In this document: piece after piece, positions 8,118-15,855 of the stretch
Numbering within the stretch: position 1 is the stretch's first letter
Layout of the letters: the number at the start of each line of letters is the position of its first letter
Assembly: GCA_964539235.1 (NCBI GenBank)
Contig: CAZIIK010000074.1
Coordinates: forward strand, 1-27,211
From: CAZIIK01 sp964539235
Lineage (GTDB): Bacteria > Pseudomonadota > Gammaproteobacteria > Francisellales > CACEW01
Direction: 5' to 3'
Length of the DNA: 27,211 bases
Program-made: the position numbers and the translations under genes
Notes under the pieces: model-generated
Seen by the model: only the letters and a program-made list of their open reading frames with translations
The model's database searches: none
Told to the model about the DNA's origin: nothing

Positions 8118-9427
8118 CAGGCAGTCAACCATTTATTCAATTTGGCTAAAGTCTGCGTCGACAAGGCGCCGACATCACGCTGTAAAGTTAACTGATCAAT
8201 CACATATTGATACTGTGCTGAAGCAAGATTTTGCTTCGCAGCATAGAGCTTCTGCACTTGATCCAATACGTTAACAATAGTTTCGGTACCAGCTTTATAT
8301 TTTGCCTCGAACTGCTTCAGAGACGCTGCCACAGCTTTGACTGCTTCAGTATAAGACCGAACCTGACTCACCTGTGCAATGACATTTAAGTAGTCTTGAC
8401 GCACTTGACTGACAATGGTGCGATAGGTGTTTTCTTGGATCGATAATTGTGCGTCATATTGCCGCTCTGCTTGTGCCTCACTGGCAAACAACGTGCCACC
8501 CTGAAAAATATTCCAGGTTAACTGCAAGGCTAATGTGCCGTTATCCTGATGCCGGTAGCCCAATGTTGATAAAGCTTCACCTGAACTGTTGTTATCATTT
8601 TTCGTATAGGTACCCACAAACTGTACGATCGGTAAATGATTACCATACTGCGACACCGCATTTTGTTTCGCCGCTTTCGATAAATATTGCTGAGCACGCA
8701 GCGTATCATTACGCTCAACAGCTTGTCTGACCCAATAATCAATATTAGCTGGCTGCGGTTGGCTAAAAGGGAAATCAGTTTTCAAACTCGATAGATGTTT
8801 ATACACCTGACCGGTATATGTGAGCAGCCCTTCAATGGCAACGGCTAGATTATTTTTAGCCTTGATGACATCAGCCACAGCCTCATCATAATTCGCAAGT
8901 GCCTGCTTGTAATCGGTTACTGTACCCAAACCCACTTGCCACTTATGCTGCGTTTGTGTCAGTGTTTGTTTCAGAAAGGTTAATTTTGCCTGCGCGAAAT
9001 GCACCATATCTTGTGACTGTAAAATCAGAAAATAGGCTTGTGCAATATCTAAAATAAAAGTTTGCTGCTGTTCTTGATAAGTTGCATCTTGTGCCAACGC
9101 CGTATCATCGACATTTGCCCAGTTCCCCCAGGCCTGCAAGTTGAATACATTTTGCGTCACTTGCGCTTGCAGCACACTGGCTTGATAACTGTCACCATAC
9201 ACCCACTGGACAGTTTCACTCGCACCCAAAGAAACCTGCGGCAACCAGCTGGAAAAAGCGCCATCTGCAGCTGCATGCTGCGCATCTCGTGTTGCTAAAC
9301 GTTGTTTCAGCCAAGGCGAACTGGCGGCAGCTTGCTGGTAAACGGCAACCAAATCAGTTGCCTGCACTGAAGGCACTGCAATAAACACGCTGAGTGCACC
9401 TATCATCAGCATTCGGCAACCTTTCAT
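8117..9427 (-). CDS. tolC: TolC-like outer membrane efflux protein
   Basis: 436 residues: signal peptide (about 1-23, ending SVQA), then two tandem outer-membrane-efflux repeats rich in Ala, Gln and coiled-coil heptads, as in TolC. Examples are QEQQQTFILDIAQAYFLILQ and, in the second repeat, YRTIVSQVRQDYLNVIAQ. The trimer forms an outer-membrane channel-tunnel used by tripartite pumps and type I secretion. No inner-membrane pump or adaptor gene is adjacent, so it may serve pumps encoded elsewhere, as E. coli TolC does. AAGGAAAG precedes the ATG, and a promoter is visible at 9464-9492. It is the first gene of the run continuing with the aminopeptidase, gshA and gshB. Assignment to TolC rather than another channel of the family is likely but not proven. 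Confidence 0.85.
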   Translation of the reverse strand: MKGCRMLMIGALSVFIAVPSVQATDLVAVYQQAAASSPWLKQRLATRDAQHAAADGAFSSWLPQVSLGASETVQWVYGDSYQASVLQAQVTQNVFNLQAWGNWANVDDTALAQDATYQEQQQTFILDIAQAYFLILQSQDMVHFAQAKLTFLKQTLTQTQHKWQVGLGTVTDYKQALANYDEAVADVIKAKNNLAVAIEGLLTYTGQVYKHLSSLKTDFPFSQPQPANIDYWVRQAVERNDTLRAQQYLSKAAKQNAVSQYGNHLPIVQFVGTYTKNDNNSSGEALSTLGYRHQDNGTLALQLTWNIFQGGTLFASEAQAERQYDAQLSIQENTYRTIVSQVRQDYLNVIAQVSQVRSYTEAVKAVAASLKQFEAKYKAGTETIVNVLDQVQKLYAAKQNLASAQYQYVIDQLTLQRDVGALSTQTLAKLNKWLTA

Positions 9428-9463
9428 GCCCTTTCCTTACCACTCAAAAAAATGTCACCGCGC

Positions 9464-9492
9464 ATTGTAGAGAACTCTACTAACCGAGACAA
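9464..9492 (-). promoter_or_regulatory. Promoter for tolC-aminopeptidase-gshAB
   Basis: On the minus strand, TTGTCT (9487-9492) and TACAAT (9464-9469) are separated by exactly 17 bases, a good sigma-70 pattern. It would start RNA near 9457, about 30 bases before the tolC ATG. It is back to back with the mrp promoter. Confidence 0.6.
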
Positions 9493-9519
9493 GACGGTGA
9501 AGTGCGAAGCCATTGTATA

Positions 9520-9548
9520 TTGACACTCATTACGGCGCTTCGTAGGAT
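9520..9548 (+). promoter_or_regulatory. Promoter for mrp-dcd
   Basis: TTGACA (9520-9525), a perfect -35 hexamer, is followed after 17 bases by TAGGAT (9543-9548). The predicted RNA start is near 9555, 26 bases before the mrp ATG. Confidence 0.6.
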
Positions 9549-9580
9549 GCCGCTACCGCGTAAACAAGTACACAGTACCT

Positions 9581-10420
9581 ATGCTCAAACGCCACCAAGT
9601 CCAACCATCCTTAAAGGGTCACCCACAGATTAAAAACATTATTGCTGTTGCTTCTGGCAAAGGTGGTGTTGGCAAATCAACCACCAGCACCAATATTGCC
9701 ATCGCACTGCAACAACAAGGCTATCAAGTTGGTTTATTAGACGCCGATATCTATGGCCCAAGTCAACCCACACTATTGAAACGCCAAACTAAACCTGACA
9801 TTGTTGAGCAAAAATTCAAACCAATTGAAGCCTATGGGCTCCACACCATGTCTATTGGTTACTTAGTTAATACAGATGATGCTTTGATCTGGCGTGGCGC
9901 GATGGTGACCAAAGCACTACAACAAATGTTATCTGACACTGCATGGCCAGAACTGGACATATTAGTCGTCGATCTACCACCTGGCACCGGTGATATCCAA
10001 CTGACATTGTCACAAAAAATACCAGTGGCTGGTGCGGTCATTGTCACCACACCACAGGATCTCGCATTGGCTGACGTCAAACGTGCACACGCCATGCTGA
10101 ACAAAGTAAATATCAATACACTGGGCATTATTGAAAATATGAGTATGTTTCACTGCCCACAATGCGGTCATGCCGAACCTATTTTTGGTGCAGGTGGCGC
10201 AGCGCGCTATGCAGAAAAAACCGACCTGGCTTTACTGGGTGCTATCCCGCTAAGCACAAGCATTCAAAGCCATGCAGACCAAGGCATACCAATTGTCCAT
10301 GACCAACCCAAGAGCGAAATCACCCAGATCTATCGCACTATTGCAGAGCAAATGCTGACTCAGTTATGCTCCCAGCCGAAAGATTACGGCTTTAATATGC
10401 CAGGTGTCATTGTAGAGTGA
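9581..10420 (+). CDS. mrp: Mrp/ApbC-type P-loop ATPase, iron-sulfur carrier
   Basis: A cytoplasmic 279-residue ATPase of the MinD/Mrp class, thought to carry and deliver Fe-S clusters. It shows the deviant Walker A loop SGKGGVGKSTTSTN (about 24-37), Walker A' DADIYGPSQP, Walker B VVDLPPGTGD, and the cluster-binding CPQCG (C-x-x-C) near residue 192. It lacks the N-terminal MIP18/DUF59 domain present in E. coli-length Mrp (about 370 residues), a short form found in many bacteria. dcd follows 47 bases downstream and is probably cotranscribed. Confidence 0.92.
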   Translation: MLKRHQVQPSLKGHPQIKNIIAVASGKGGVGKSTTSTNIAIALQQQGYQVGLLDADIYGPSQPTLLKRQTKPDIVEQKFKPIEAYGLHTMSIGYLVNTDDALIWRGAMVTKALQQMLSDTAWPELDILVVDLPPGTGDIQLTLSQKIPVAGAVIVTTPQDLALADVKRAHAMLNKVNINTLGIIENMSMFHCPQCGHAEPIFGAGGAARYAEKTDLALLGAIPLSTSIQSHADQGIPIVHDQPKSEITQIYRTIAEQMLTQLCSQPKDYGFNMPGVIVE

Positions 10421-10467
10421 GTCCGCTGCGTAAATACGCATAGCGCTCAGCAGAGTAGGAAACAAAT

Positions 10468-11034
10468 ATGAGTATTAAATCTGACCAATGGATTCGGCGC
10501 GTGGCGGCTGAGCACAATATGATTGAACCGTTTGAGCCCGGTCAGGTTCGCGAAGTGAATCAGCAAAAAATCGTGTCGTATGGCACATCCAGTTATGGTT
10601 ATGACGTACGCTGTGCCAATGAATTTAAGATTTTCACTAACATTAACTCAGCCGTGGTTGACCCAAAGAATTTTGATGAGAATAGCTTTATCGATATTGT
10701 CGATGATGTTTGCATCATCCCACCGAATTCATTTGCACTTGCCAGAACAGTTGAATATTTTCGCATTCCACGTGATGTACTCACCATCTGCCTCGGCAAA
10801 TCAACCTACGCGCGCTGTGGCATTATCGTCAACGTCACCCCCTTGGAGCCCGAGTGGGAAGGTCATGTCACGCTGGAATTTTCCAATACCACCACACTGC
10901 CAGCCAAAATTTATGCCAATGAAGGCGTTGCACAGATGCTGTTTTTACAGTCTGACGAAGTCTGTGAAACCTCGTATCGTGATCGTGGTGGCAAATATCA
11001 GGGCCAAAAAGGCGTAACTCTACCCAAAACCTAA
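10468..11034 (+). CDS. dcd: dCTP deaminase
   Basis: 188 residues, near the 193 of E. coli Dcd. It deaminates dCTP to dUTP, feeding dTTP synthesis. Conserved features are [16 protein letters not shown], the [10 protein letters not shown] loop and the active-site region [15 protein letters not shown] with the catalytic Glu. It is the homotrimeric gammaproteobacterial type rather than the bifunctional deaminase/dUTPase. The start has GTAGGA upstream. The mrp-dcd pairing supports a common transcript. Confidence 0.95.
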   Translation: MSIKSDQWIRRVAAEHNMIEPFEPGQVREVNQQKIVSYGTSSYGYDVRCANEFKIFTNINSAVVDPKNFDENSFIDIVDDVCIIPPNSFALARTVEYFRIPRDVLTICLGKSTYARCGIIVNVTPLEPEWEGHVTLEFSNTTTLPAKIYANEGVAQMLFLQSDEVCETSYRDRGGKYQGQKGVTLPKT

Positions 11035-11052
11035 AGACCCTTGAGTGCTCAA

Positions 11053-11081
11053 TTGCTGACGCCATAGGCCTTGCTTATAAT
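11053..11081 (+). promoter_or_regulatory. Promoter for the wza-like/wzc-like/rhodanese genes
   Basis: TTGCTG (11053-11058), a 17-base spacer and a perfect TATAAT (11076-11081). RNA would begin near 11088. This rules out the in-frame starts at 11071 and 11080 for the next gene and supports the ATG at 11110. Confidence 0.65.
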
Positions 11082-11109
11082 GAGCCGCCTTAAAATAGAT
11101 GCATTTTGT

Positions 11110-12291
11110 ATGAAAAGCCGGATAAAACCCATATTGCTTCGCGTTGGCCTAGTTTGTGCCGTAAGCACCTTGCTCACAGGCTGCATTGCACCGGGCATGC
11201 ATATGGCGAGTGTTGATTATACAAAGACCGTGAACAGAGCTGGGAAAATTGTTCGTCCCGGCATGACCAAAATCAACGCTGACTTTATTAAAACGCTGGA
11301 ACTGAAAATTGCCATCGACCGCAAACTTGCCGCGGAAAATTATGCGCCGCCGACCGGGTTCTATAGCAACACAGCACAATATCAATATGAAATTGGACCC
11401 AATGATATCCTTAATATTATTGTGTGGGATCACCCAAATCTCAGCAACCCGAAGAATTCCTATAATATCGACCCAGTGGATTCTGGTTTAGTCGTTGACC
11501 AACAAGGCTATATTTACTATCCCTACGTTGGCAAAGTAAAAGCCGCCGGATTAACCACCAACCAACTACGGCAACGGCTTACCCAAAAATTGTCAATGTA
11601 TATCAAAGACCCACAACTGAATGTGCGCGTAGTGAAATTTGACAGCCAAAAAATTTATGTCACAGGCTCTGTAACGCTACCAGTGTCTATCCCTTTGAAC
11701 GATTCACCTTTAACAGTTGTCGGTGCTATTCAGGCCGCCAAAGGCCCGGTTCGATGTGGTTTGCAATCTTCGTCCGGTGTCGATCAACGACTGTGCGCAA
11801 ATTTAGAACATGTTAAAGTCACCCAAGACGGTCATACGACAACCGTTAATTTAGATAATTTAACCGCACCCAATGGTAGTTCAACTAACTGGGCCTTACA
11901 AAACAATGCACACGTTTATGTACCCAACAACAACTATCGGGTTTTTGTATTGGGTGCTGTGACGGTACCGGGTCCATACAATATCATCAATGATTCAATG
12001 AATCTGGCTCAAGCCATTGGGGATGCGAGCGGTGTTTCTAATACTTCAGACCCGACCTATACCTATATTATTCGTAATTTTCATCGCGACCCTAGTGTGT
12101 ATTGGTTGGATATGCGCTCACCCGATGCGTTTAATTTAGCCAGTGAATTTCCCTTAAAAGCGGGTGATGTCGTTTTTGTATCGACGTCATTACTGGAGAG
12201 CATGAGCCAAGTAATGAACGAAGTGAACCCATTGATTCTCAATGCTGTCAATATTCAAAGTTTGAGACAGTCTATTCAAACAGGGCCTTAA
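11110..12291 (+). CDS. Wza-like polysaccharide export outer-membrane lipoprotein
   Basis: 393 residues from ATG 11110, chosen because the promoter -10 box overlaps the earlier starts and because this start gives a clean lipoprotein signal (VCAVSTLLTGC, lipid-bearing Cys25). The order is: lipobox, poly-export domain (YEIGPNDILNIIVWDHPNL onward, about 95-190), then two SLBB domains (IYVTGSVTLPVSIPLNDSPL and RVFVLGAVTVPGPYNIINDS). Wza proteins form an octameric channel for capsule or exopolysaccharide export with the Wzc-type co-polymerase. The wzc-like gene starts 2 bases after the stop. No glycosyltransferase, flippase or polymerase genes lie nearby, so the exported polymer cannot be named. 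Confidence 0.87.
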   Translation: MKSRIKPILLRVGLVCAVSTLLTGCIAPGMHMASVDYTKTVNRAGKIVRPGMTKINADFIKTLELKIAIDRKLAAENYAPPTGFYSNTAQYQYEIGPNDILNIIVWDHPNLSNPKNSYNIDPVDSGLVVDQQGYIYYPYVGKVKAAGLTTNQLRQRLTQKLSMYIKDPQLNVRVVKFDSQKIYVTGSVTLPVSIPLNDSPLTVVGAIQAAKGPVRCGLQSSSGVDQRLCANLEHVKVTQDGHTTTVNLDNLTAPNGSSTNWALQNNAHVYVPNNNYRVFVLGAVTVPGPYNIINDSMNLAQAIGDASGVSNTSDPTYTYIIRNFHRDPSVYWLDMRSPDAFNLASEFPLKAGDVVFVSTSLLESMSQVMNEVNPLILNAVNIQSLRQSIQTGP

Positions 12292-12293
12292 AC

Positions 12294-14471
12294 ATGAAAA
12301 ACAGCGCTATTTTTTCATCACAACCCTGCTGCCTGTTTGATTTCCGCGAACTAGCTTTGCTATTGATCTGCAAATGGCGCTGGATTGGCGCGTGTATTTT
12401 AACCTGCTTAAGCATCGGTGTTTTATTTTGCTTGTTTAGAACGCCTTTTTATCAATCACAACTATTGATGTTGGCGCAATCGGCTGTAGGCACCAACAAT
12501 GTCAATCATGTGATTGGCCTCAGTGCACATACCGGTATCAGTGGCCCATTGGGAAATAATCGCTTTTTGCATTCACAACAAAAATTGATCAATTCACGCC
12601 GCGTGTTAATGCCGGTTATTCGAAACTTCCAGCTAGATTTGTCGATCAAACCGCGTTATTTTCCTTTCGCCGGTCACACGATCGCCAACCATTACCAAGG
12701 CAACACACCTGCCGCTCCATGGCTGGGTTTAAAAAGCTACAGCTGGGGAGGCGATCAAGTTTCCATCAAATCATTTGCTGTTACCAAGCATTTATACTTT
12801 CATTACCTCACTATTATCTACCAAGGCAAACAACGCTATACATTGAAAGCACCGAACGGCCAGGTGATTCGAACCAATTTAAAAACCCAAACGACCTATG
12901 TCTTCAGGCCCACAAATAACGTATTAATTAAAATCAACATTAGCCGTTTCACTGCTCGACCTGGTGTTGAATTCAAGATCTGCCAATACCCACCGGATTT
13001 AACCTTGGAAAAACTGCGCGGTCAGCTATCTGTCACTTTGGAGAATGGCAGCAATATACTGATGCTGGCTTTAAAAGGGCATCATCCGAAAGAAACCGCC
13101 GACTTACTGAATGCAATTGCAAAATCTGCGATTCATTACTACACCCAACACACAACTGAAAGTGCCCGCAAAGCATTGTTATTTTTGTACTCTCAACTAC
13201 CCACCGTGCACACTGGACTGACCCGAGCTGAAACAGCACTCAGTCATTATCAAGCTGAATCAGGGCATGTCTTGCTGCATAACCAAGCCAAACTGCTAAC
13301 TGAAAAGCTATATGATCTCGAATCACAGATGGCAAATTTGGATACATCTTTGGCTAAGCTACGTGCAGAATATACCAATAAAAGCTTCCAGGTACGTCAA
13401 GCAGAAACTGCGCTTAATGCTTTGCGCTCAGAAAAAAGTCACATCGAAAACCAACTCAAAACCGTGCCCACCGCGGATCAAAAAATGACCAGCCTAATCC
13501 GCCAGGCTCAAGTGCAAAACGAAACCTACACCACCTTGCTGAATCAGATTCAATATTATGAACTGGTCAAATCCAGTAATATCGGCGCCTTGCAAGTTGT
13601 TGATCCCGCGATTTCCGCTTACTTACCGTCTAATATGCATGCGATTTATATTGTATTGCTGTATTTACTACTCGGTATTGTTTTAGGTTGCGTGAGCTTC
13701 ATTGTACAGCAATACTTTCAAGGCAATGTGCTTTACCCACAAACGGCCGCACACCTCATCCAACTACCTCTAGTATGCGTGCAATACCGCGCGAAAGACA
13801 CTACTGAGCCCAAAGCCACACACCGTCGCTTGCTATCAGAAATGCCCGGTGCGCAACATAACCTAGACAACCTACGCTTACTGCGAACCAACTTAATTTT
13901 TGAGATAGAAACTCGAGCACTGCCCACCGGCATGATCAGTTTAGTCGCCGCACAAGACCACTCTGCAAATTCATTTACCGCGGCCAACCTGGCACAAACT
14001 TTTGCCGATACAGGACGCAAAACGCTGGTAATTGATGCTGATTTAAAAGCGGGTAACTTACACCAATACTTCGATATGCCAAAACAGTCTGGCTTTAAGG
14101 GCTACTTAAAAGGCGAACATACGTTATCCGATATCATTCTGCCCACGCGCTTTGACCACTTAGATTTTATCGGCTCAGGCAAAAGCCATCTAGAAAAAGA
14201 CCTTTTACTCCACCCCAATTGCCAAGCTCTAGTTGAAGCATTATCACAAGATTATGACATTGTCATTTTTGACTTGCCGGCTTTAACGCGCTCTCCACAA
14301 TCCCTGATTTTGGCACGCTATTCGAACTTAGTATTACTGAATGTCTCTGCTGAAACCACTAACGGCAACGCCATCTTAAAAGCCAAAGAACAACTGGATC
14401 GCGCGGGCATTCAGGCGTATGGTTGCACTTTTAATAAGGCCTATTGGCCACCCAAATGGTTGAACTACTAA
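12294..14471 (+). CDS. Wzc-like polysaccharide co-polymerase with a degenerate kinase P-loop
   Basis: 725 residues in the Wzc/BY-kinase layout. The N-terminal Wzz region has one membrane helix (about 27-48), a large periplasmic part with coiled coils (about 300-410) and a second helix (IYIVLLYLLLGIVLGCVSFI, about 446-465). A C-terminal cytoplasmic ATPase domain follows (about 535-725). Walker A' (TLVIDADLKAG, Asp581 and Asp583) and Walker B (DIVIFDLPAL) are present. The Walker A loop, GATPDSGKTF in E. coli Wzc, reads AAQDHSANSF (552-561): the Lys and both glycines are lost. The Tyr-rich C-terminal tail of BY-kinases is reduced to three scattered tyrosines. The frame is intact, so this is a full-length protein that probably lacks kinase activity but may still control chain length or gate the Wza channel. 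Confidence 0.85.
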   Translation: MKNSAIFSSQPCCLFDFRELALLLICKWRWIGACILTCLSIGVLFCLFRTPFYQSQLLMLAQSAVGTNNVNHVIGLSAHTGISGPLGNNRFLHSQQKLINSRRVLMPVIRNFQLDLSIKPRYFPFAGHTIANHYQGNTPAAPWLGLKSYSWGGDQVSIKSFAVTKHLYFHYLTIIYQGKQRYTLKAPNGQVIRTNLKTQTTYVFRPTNNVLIKINISRFTARPGVEFKICQYPPDLTLEKLRGQLSVTLENGSNILMLALKGHHPKETADLLNAIAKSAIHYYTQHTTESARKALLFLYSQLPTVHTGLTRAETALSHYQAESGHVLLHNQAKLLTEKLYDLESQMANLDTSLAKLRAEYTNKSFQVRQAETALNALRSEKSHIENQLKTVPTADQKMTSLIRQAQVQNETYTTLLNQIQYYELVKSSNIGALQVVDPAISAYLPSNMHAIYIVLLYLLLGIVLGCVSFIVQQYFQGNVLYPQTAAHLIQLPLVCVQYRAKDTTEPKATHRRLLSEMPGAQHNLDNLRLLRTNLIFEIETRALPTGMISLVAAQDHSANSFTAANLAQTFADTGRKTLVIDADLKAGNLHQYFDMPKQSGFKGYLKGEHTLSDIILPTRFDHLDFIGSGKSHLEKDLLLHPNCQALVEALSQDYDIVIFDLPALTRSPQSLILARYSNLVLLNVSAETTNGNAILKAKEQLDRAGIQAYGCTFNKAYWPPKWLNY

Positions 14472-14472
14472 A

Positions 14473-14841
14473 ATGAATCACTCCGCAGAATTTGTCGCAC
14501 TATGCGATGATGCCAAAAGTCGTATTCAAGAATGCAGTGCTGATCAAGCAGAAGCATTAATGGCTAAAACCATACCGACACTATTGATTGACGTGCGCGA
14601 CTCAGATGAATTTTCTGCCGGCCATTTGCCACAAGCCCAGTTTATGAGTAAAGGTTGGATTGAAGCTAAAATTCACCATTTGGCGCCACAAAAAGATACA
14701 CCCATCATTCTGTATTGTGGCGGCGGCAACCGCTCTGCTATTGCAGCCGACAACTTACAAAAAATGGGATATACCCAGGTCGTGTCAATGATCGGCGGCT
14801 ACAAAAAATGGGTTAAAATGGGCAAACTTACCGTTACTTAA
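14473..14841 (+). CDS. Single-domain rhodanese-like protein
   Basis: 122 residues with no signal peptide. The rhodanese fold shows LLIDVRDSDEFSAGHLPQAQ in the N-terminal half and the active-site loop YCGGGNRSA with the persulfide-forming Cys, ending with the family's GGYKKW. Such proteins move sulfane sulfur between thiols; the acceptor is unknown here. The ATG is one base past the wzc-like stop, so it is translated from the same message, though no functional link with polysaccharide export is obvious. It ends 7 bases from the convergent cvpA stop. Confidence 0.88.
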   Translation: MNHSAEFVALCDDAKSRIQECSADQAEALMAKTIPTLLIDVRDSDEFSAGHLPQAQFMSKGWIEAKIHHLAPQKDTPIILYCGGGNRSAIAADNLQKMGYTQVVSMIGGYKKWVKMGKLTVT

Positions 14842-14848
14842 TGAATTT

Positions 14849-15409
14849 TCAGTCATACTCACTATGTTGTTCAGGTGCCTTCGCACCACCAGGTAACGCT
14901 TCGGCATGCTGCGCCTTCAAATGTACAGCTTCTTTTTCCACTGCTGGGTAATGGTGTTCAACCACAACTAGAACCTGATCTAAGATATGACTCACACGTG
15001 AGTGCTGCCAAACTGAGGTATTTTGCCAAGCACCCAGGTTCACTAAATACGCCACTAAAAGTAGCACCACACCACCTCGCACCAATCCAAATATGCCACC
15101 TAAAAGACGATTAATGAAAGACAAACCTGTAACCGTCACAAAACCATTAACGATTTTCCCCAGGACCCAGCCGACCACTAAAATCACCACACATAAGAGC
15201 ACGTAAGCGGCATAATGCTGTGAAGTAGGTGAAGCTATCACCCCACTCAATTCTCCAGCCAAAACAGGCGCGTAATACATCAGGGATAAAGCCAACACTA
15301 ACCAAGTCAGTAACGCGACGATTTCACGCACTAAACCACGCCAAACCCCCAGTAAAATTGATAACCCCACCGCAGTAAAAAATAAGTAATCTAATGCCGC
15401 AAAACTCAT
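14849..15409 (-). CDS. cvpA: CvpA family membrane protein
   Basis: About 186 residues from ATG 15409, which overlaps the SPOR gene's stop (ATGA) and has GGGAG upstream; an in-frame ATG at 15424 is less likely. Four hydrophobic helices are visible, including LFFTAVGLSILLGVWRG and YVLLCVVILVVGWVLG, followed by the conserved NRLLGGIFGLVRGGVVLLLV. A polar, His/Glu-rich tail follows. CvpA proteins affect colicin V production and envelope stress tolerance in enterobacteria; the molecular role is unclear. In many gammaproteobacteria purF follows cvpA; here the operon ends against the convergent rhodanese gene. Confidence 0.9.
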   Translation of the reverse strand: MSFAALDYLFFTAVGLSILLGVWRGLVREIVALLTWLVLALSLMYYAPVLAGELSGVIASPTSQHYAAYVLLCVVILVVGWVLGKIVNGFVTVTGLSFINRLLGGIFGLVRGGVVLLLVAYLVNLGAWQNTSVWQHSRVSHILDQVLVVVEHHYPAVEKEAVHLKAQHAEALPGGAKAPEQHSEYD

Positions 15410-15855
15410 TGTGTAAACTCCCATGATTGCAAATGAGCAGTCAGATGAAACTGCTGCGATAATCGTTCTTGCATCACCTGCACACGCGCAGGATCTAAAA
15501 AAGGCCCGATCAAAATTTGATAGGTCATTTGCCAGGCTTTTGCATCCAGACCTTTCAATAACGAAGGCGGTTGCTTTTTAACCACATAAGCAGGCAAGCC
15601 TGCCTGCTGCAGTTTATGCACAAGCGTTTGCGCCGTAACTGCCGACGTGAATAATGTTGATACGCGTAATACGCGCGCTTCTGAATGGCTCTGTAGCGCC
15701 GGCCGTTTACCAATCATTTGCGCCGTATCGGGTTGAAATGCCGGCAAGTAAGGCGCAATGGGCACAACCGGTTCAGGCGGCAAAAAAGGGGTTGCCCAAC
15801 TGGATACATAAATCATACCTAAAATGCAGATAGCATAGTGCTTACGCATCGACAT
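15406..15855 (-). CDS. SPOR-domain protein (DedD position)
   Basis: 149 residues. An N-terminal hydrophobic segment (HYAICILGMIYVSSWATPF) acts as signal or anchor. A Pro-rich linker follows, then a C-terminal SPOR domain (about 64-145: VLRVSTLFTSAVTAQTLVHK ... YQILIGPFLDPARVQVMQERL) of the type that binds denuded glycan at the septum. Placement between folC and cvpA matches dedD of other gammaproteobacteria, hence a probable cell-division role, but sequence similarity beyond the SPOR pattern was not checked. The start overlaps the folC end by 14 bases; a second ATG two codons later (15849) is also possible. Confidence 0.78.
   Translation of the reverse strand: MSMRKHYAICILGMIYVSSWATPFLPPEPVVPIAPYLPAFQPDTAQMIGKRPALQSHSEARVLRVSTLFTSAVTAQTLVHKLQQAGLPAYVVKKQPPSLLKGLDAKAWQMTYQILIGPFLDPARVQVMQERLSQQFHLTAHLQSWEFTQ

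Noticed and set aside
13733..14020. Minus-strand frame inside the wzc-like gene
   Set aside because: It is a shadow of the sense reading, which has continuous BY-kinase-like pattern.
14842..14848. Shared terminator between the convergent rhodanese and cvpA genes
   Set aside because: Only 7 bases separate the stops and no hairpin with a T run is visible on either strand.
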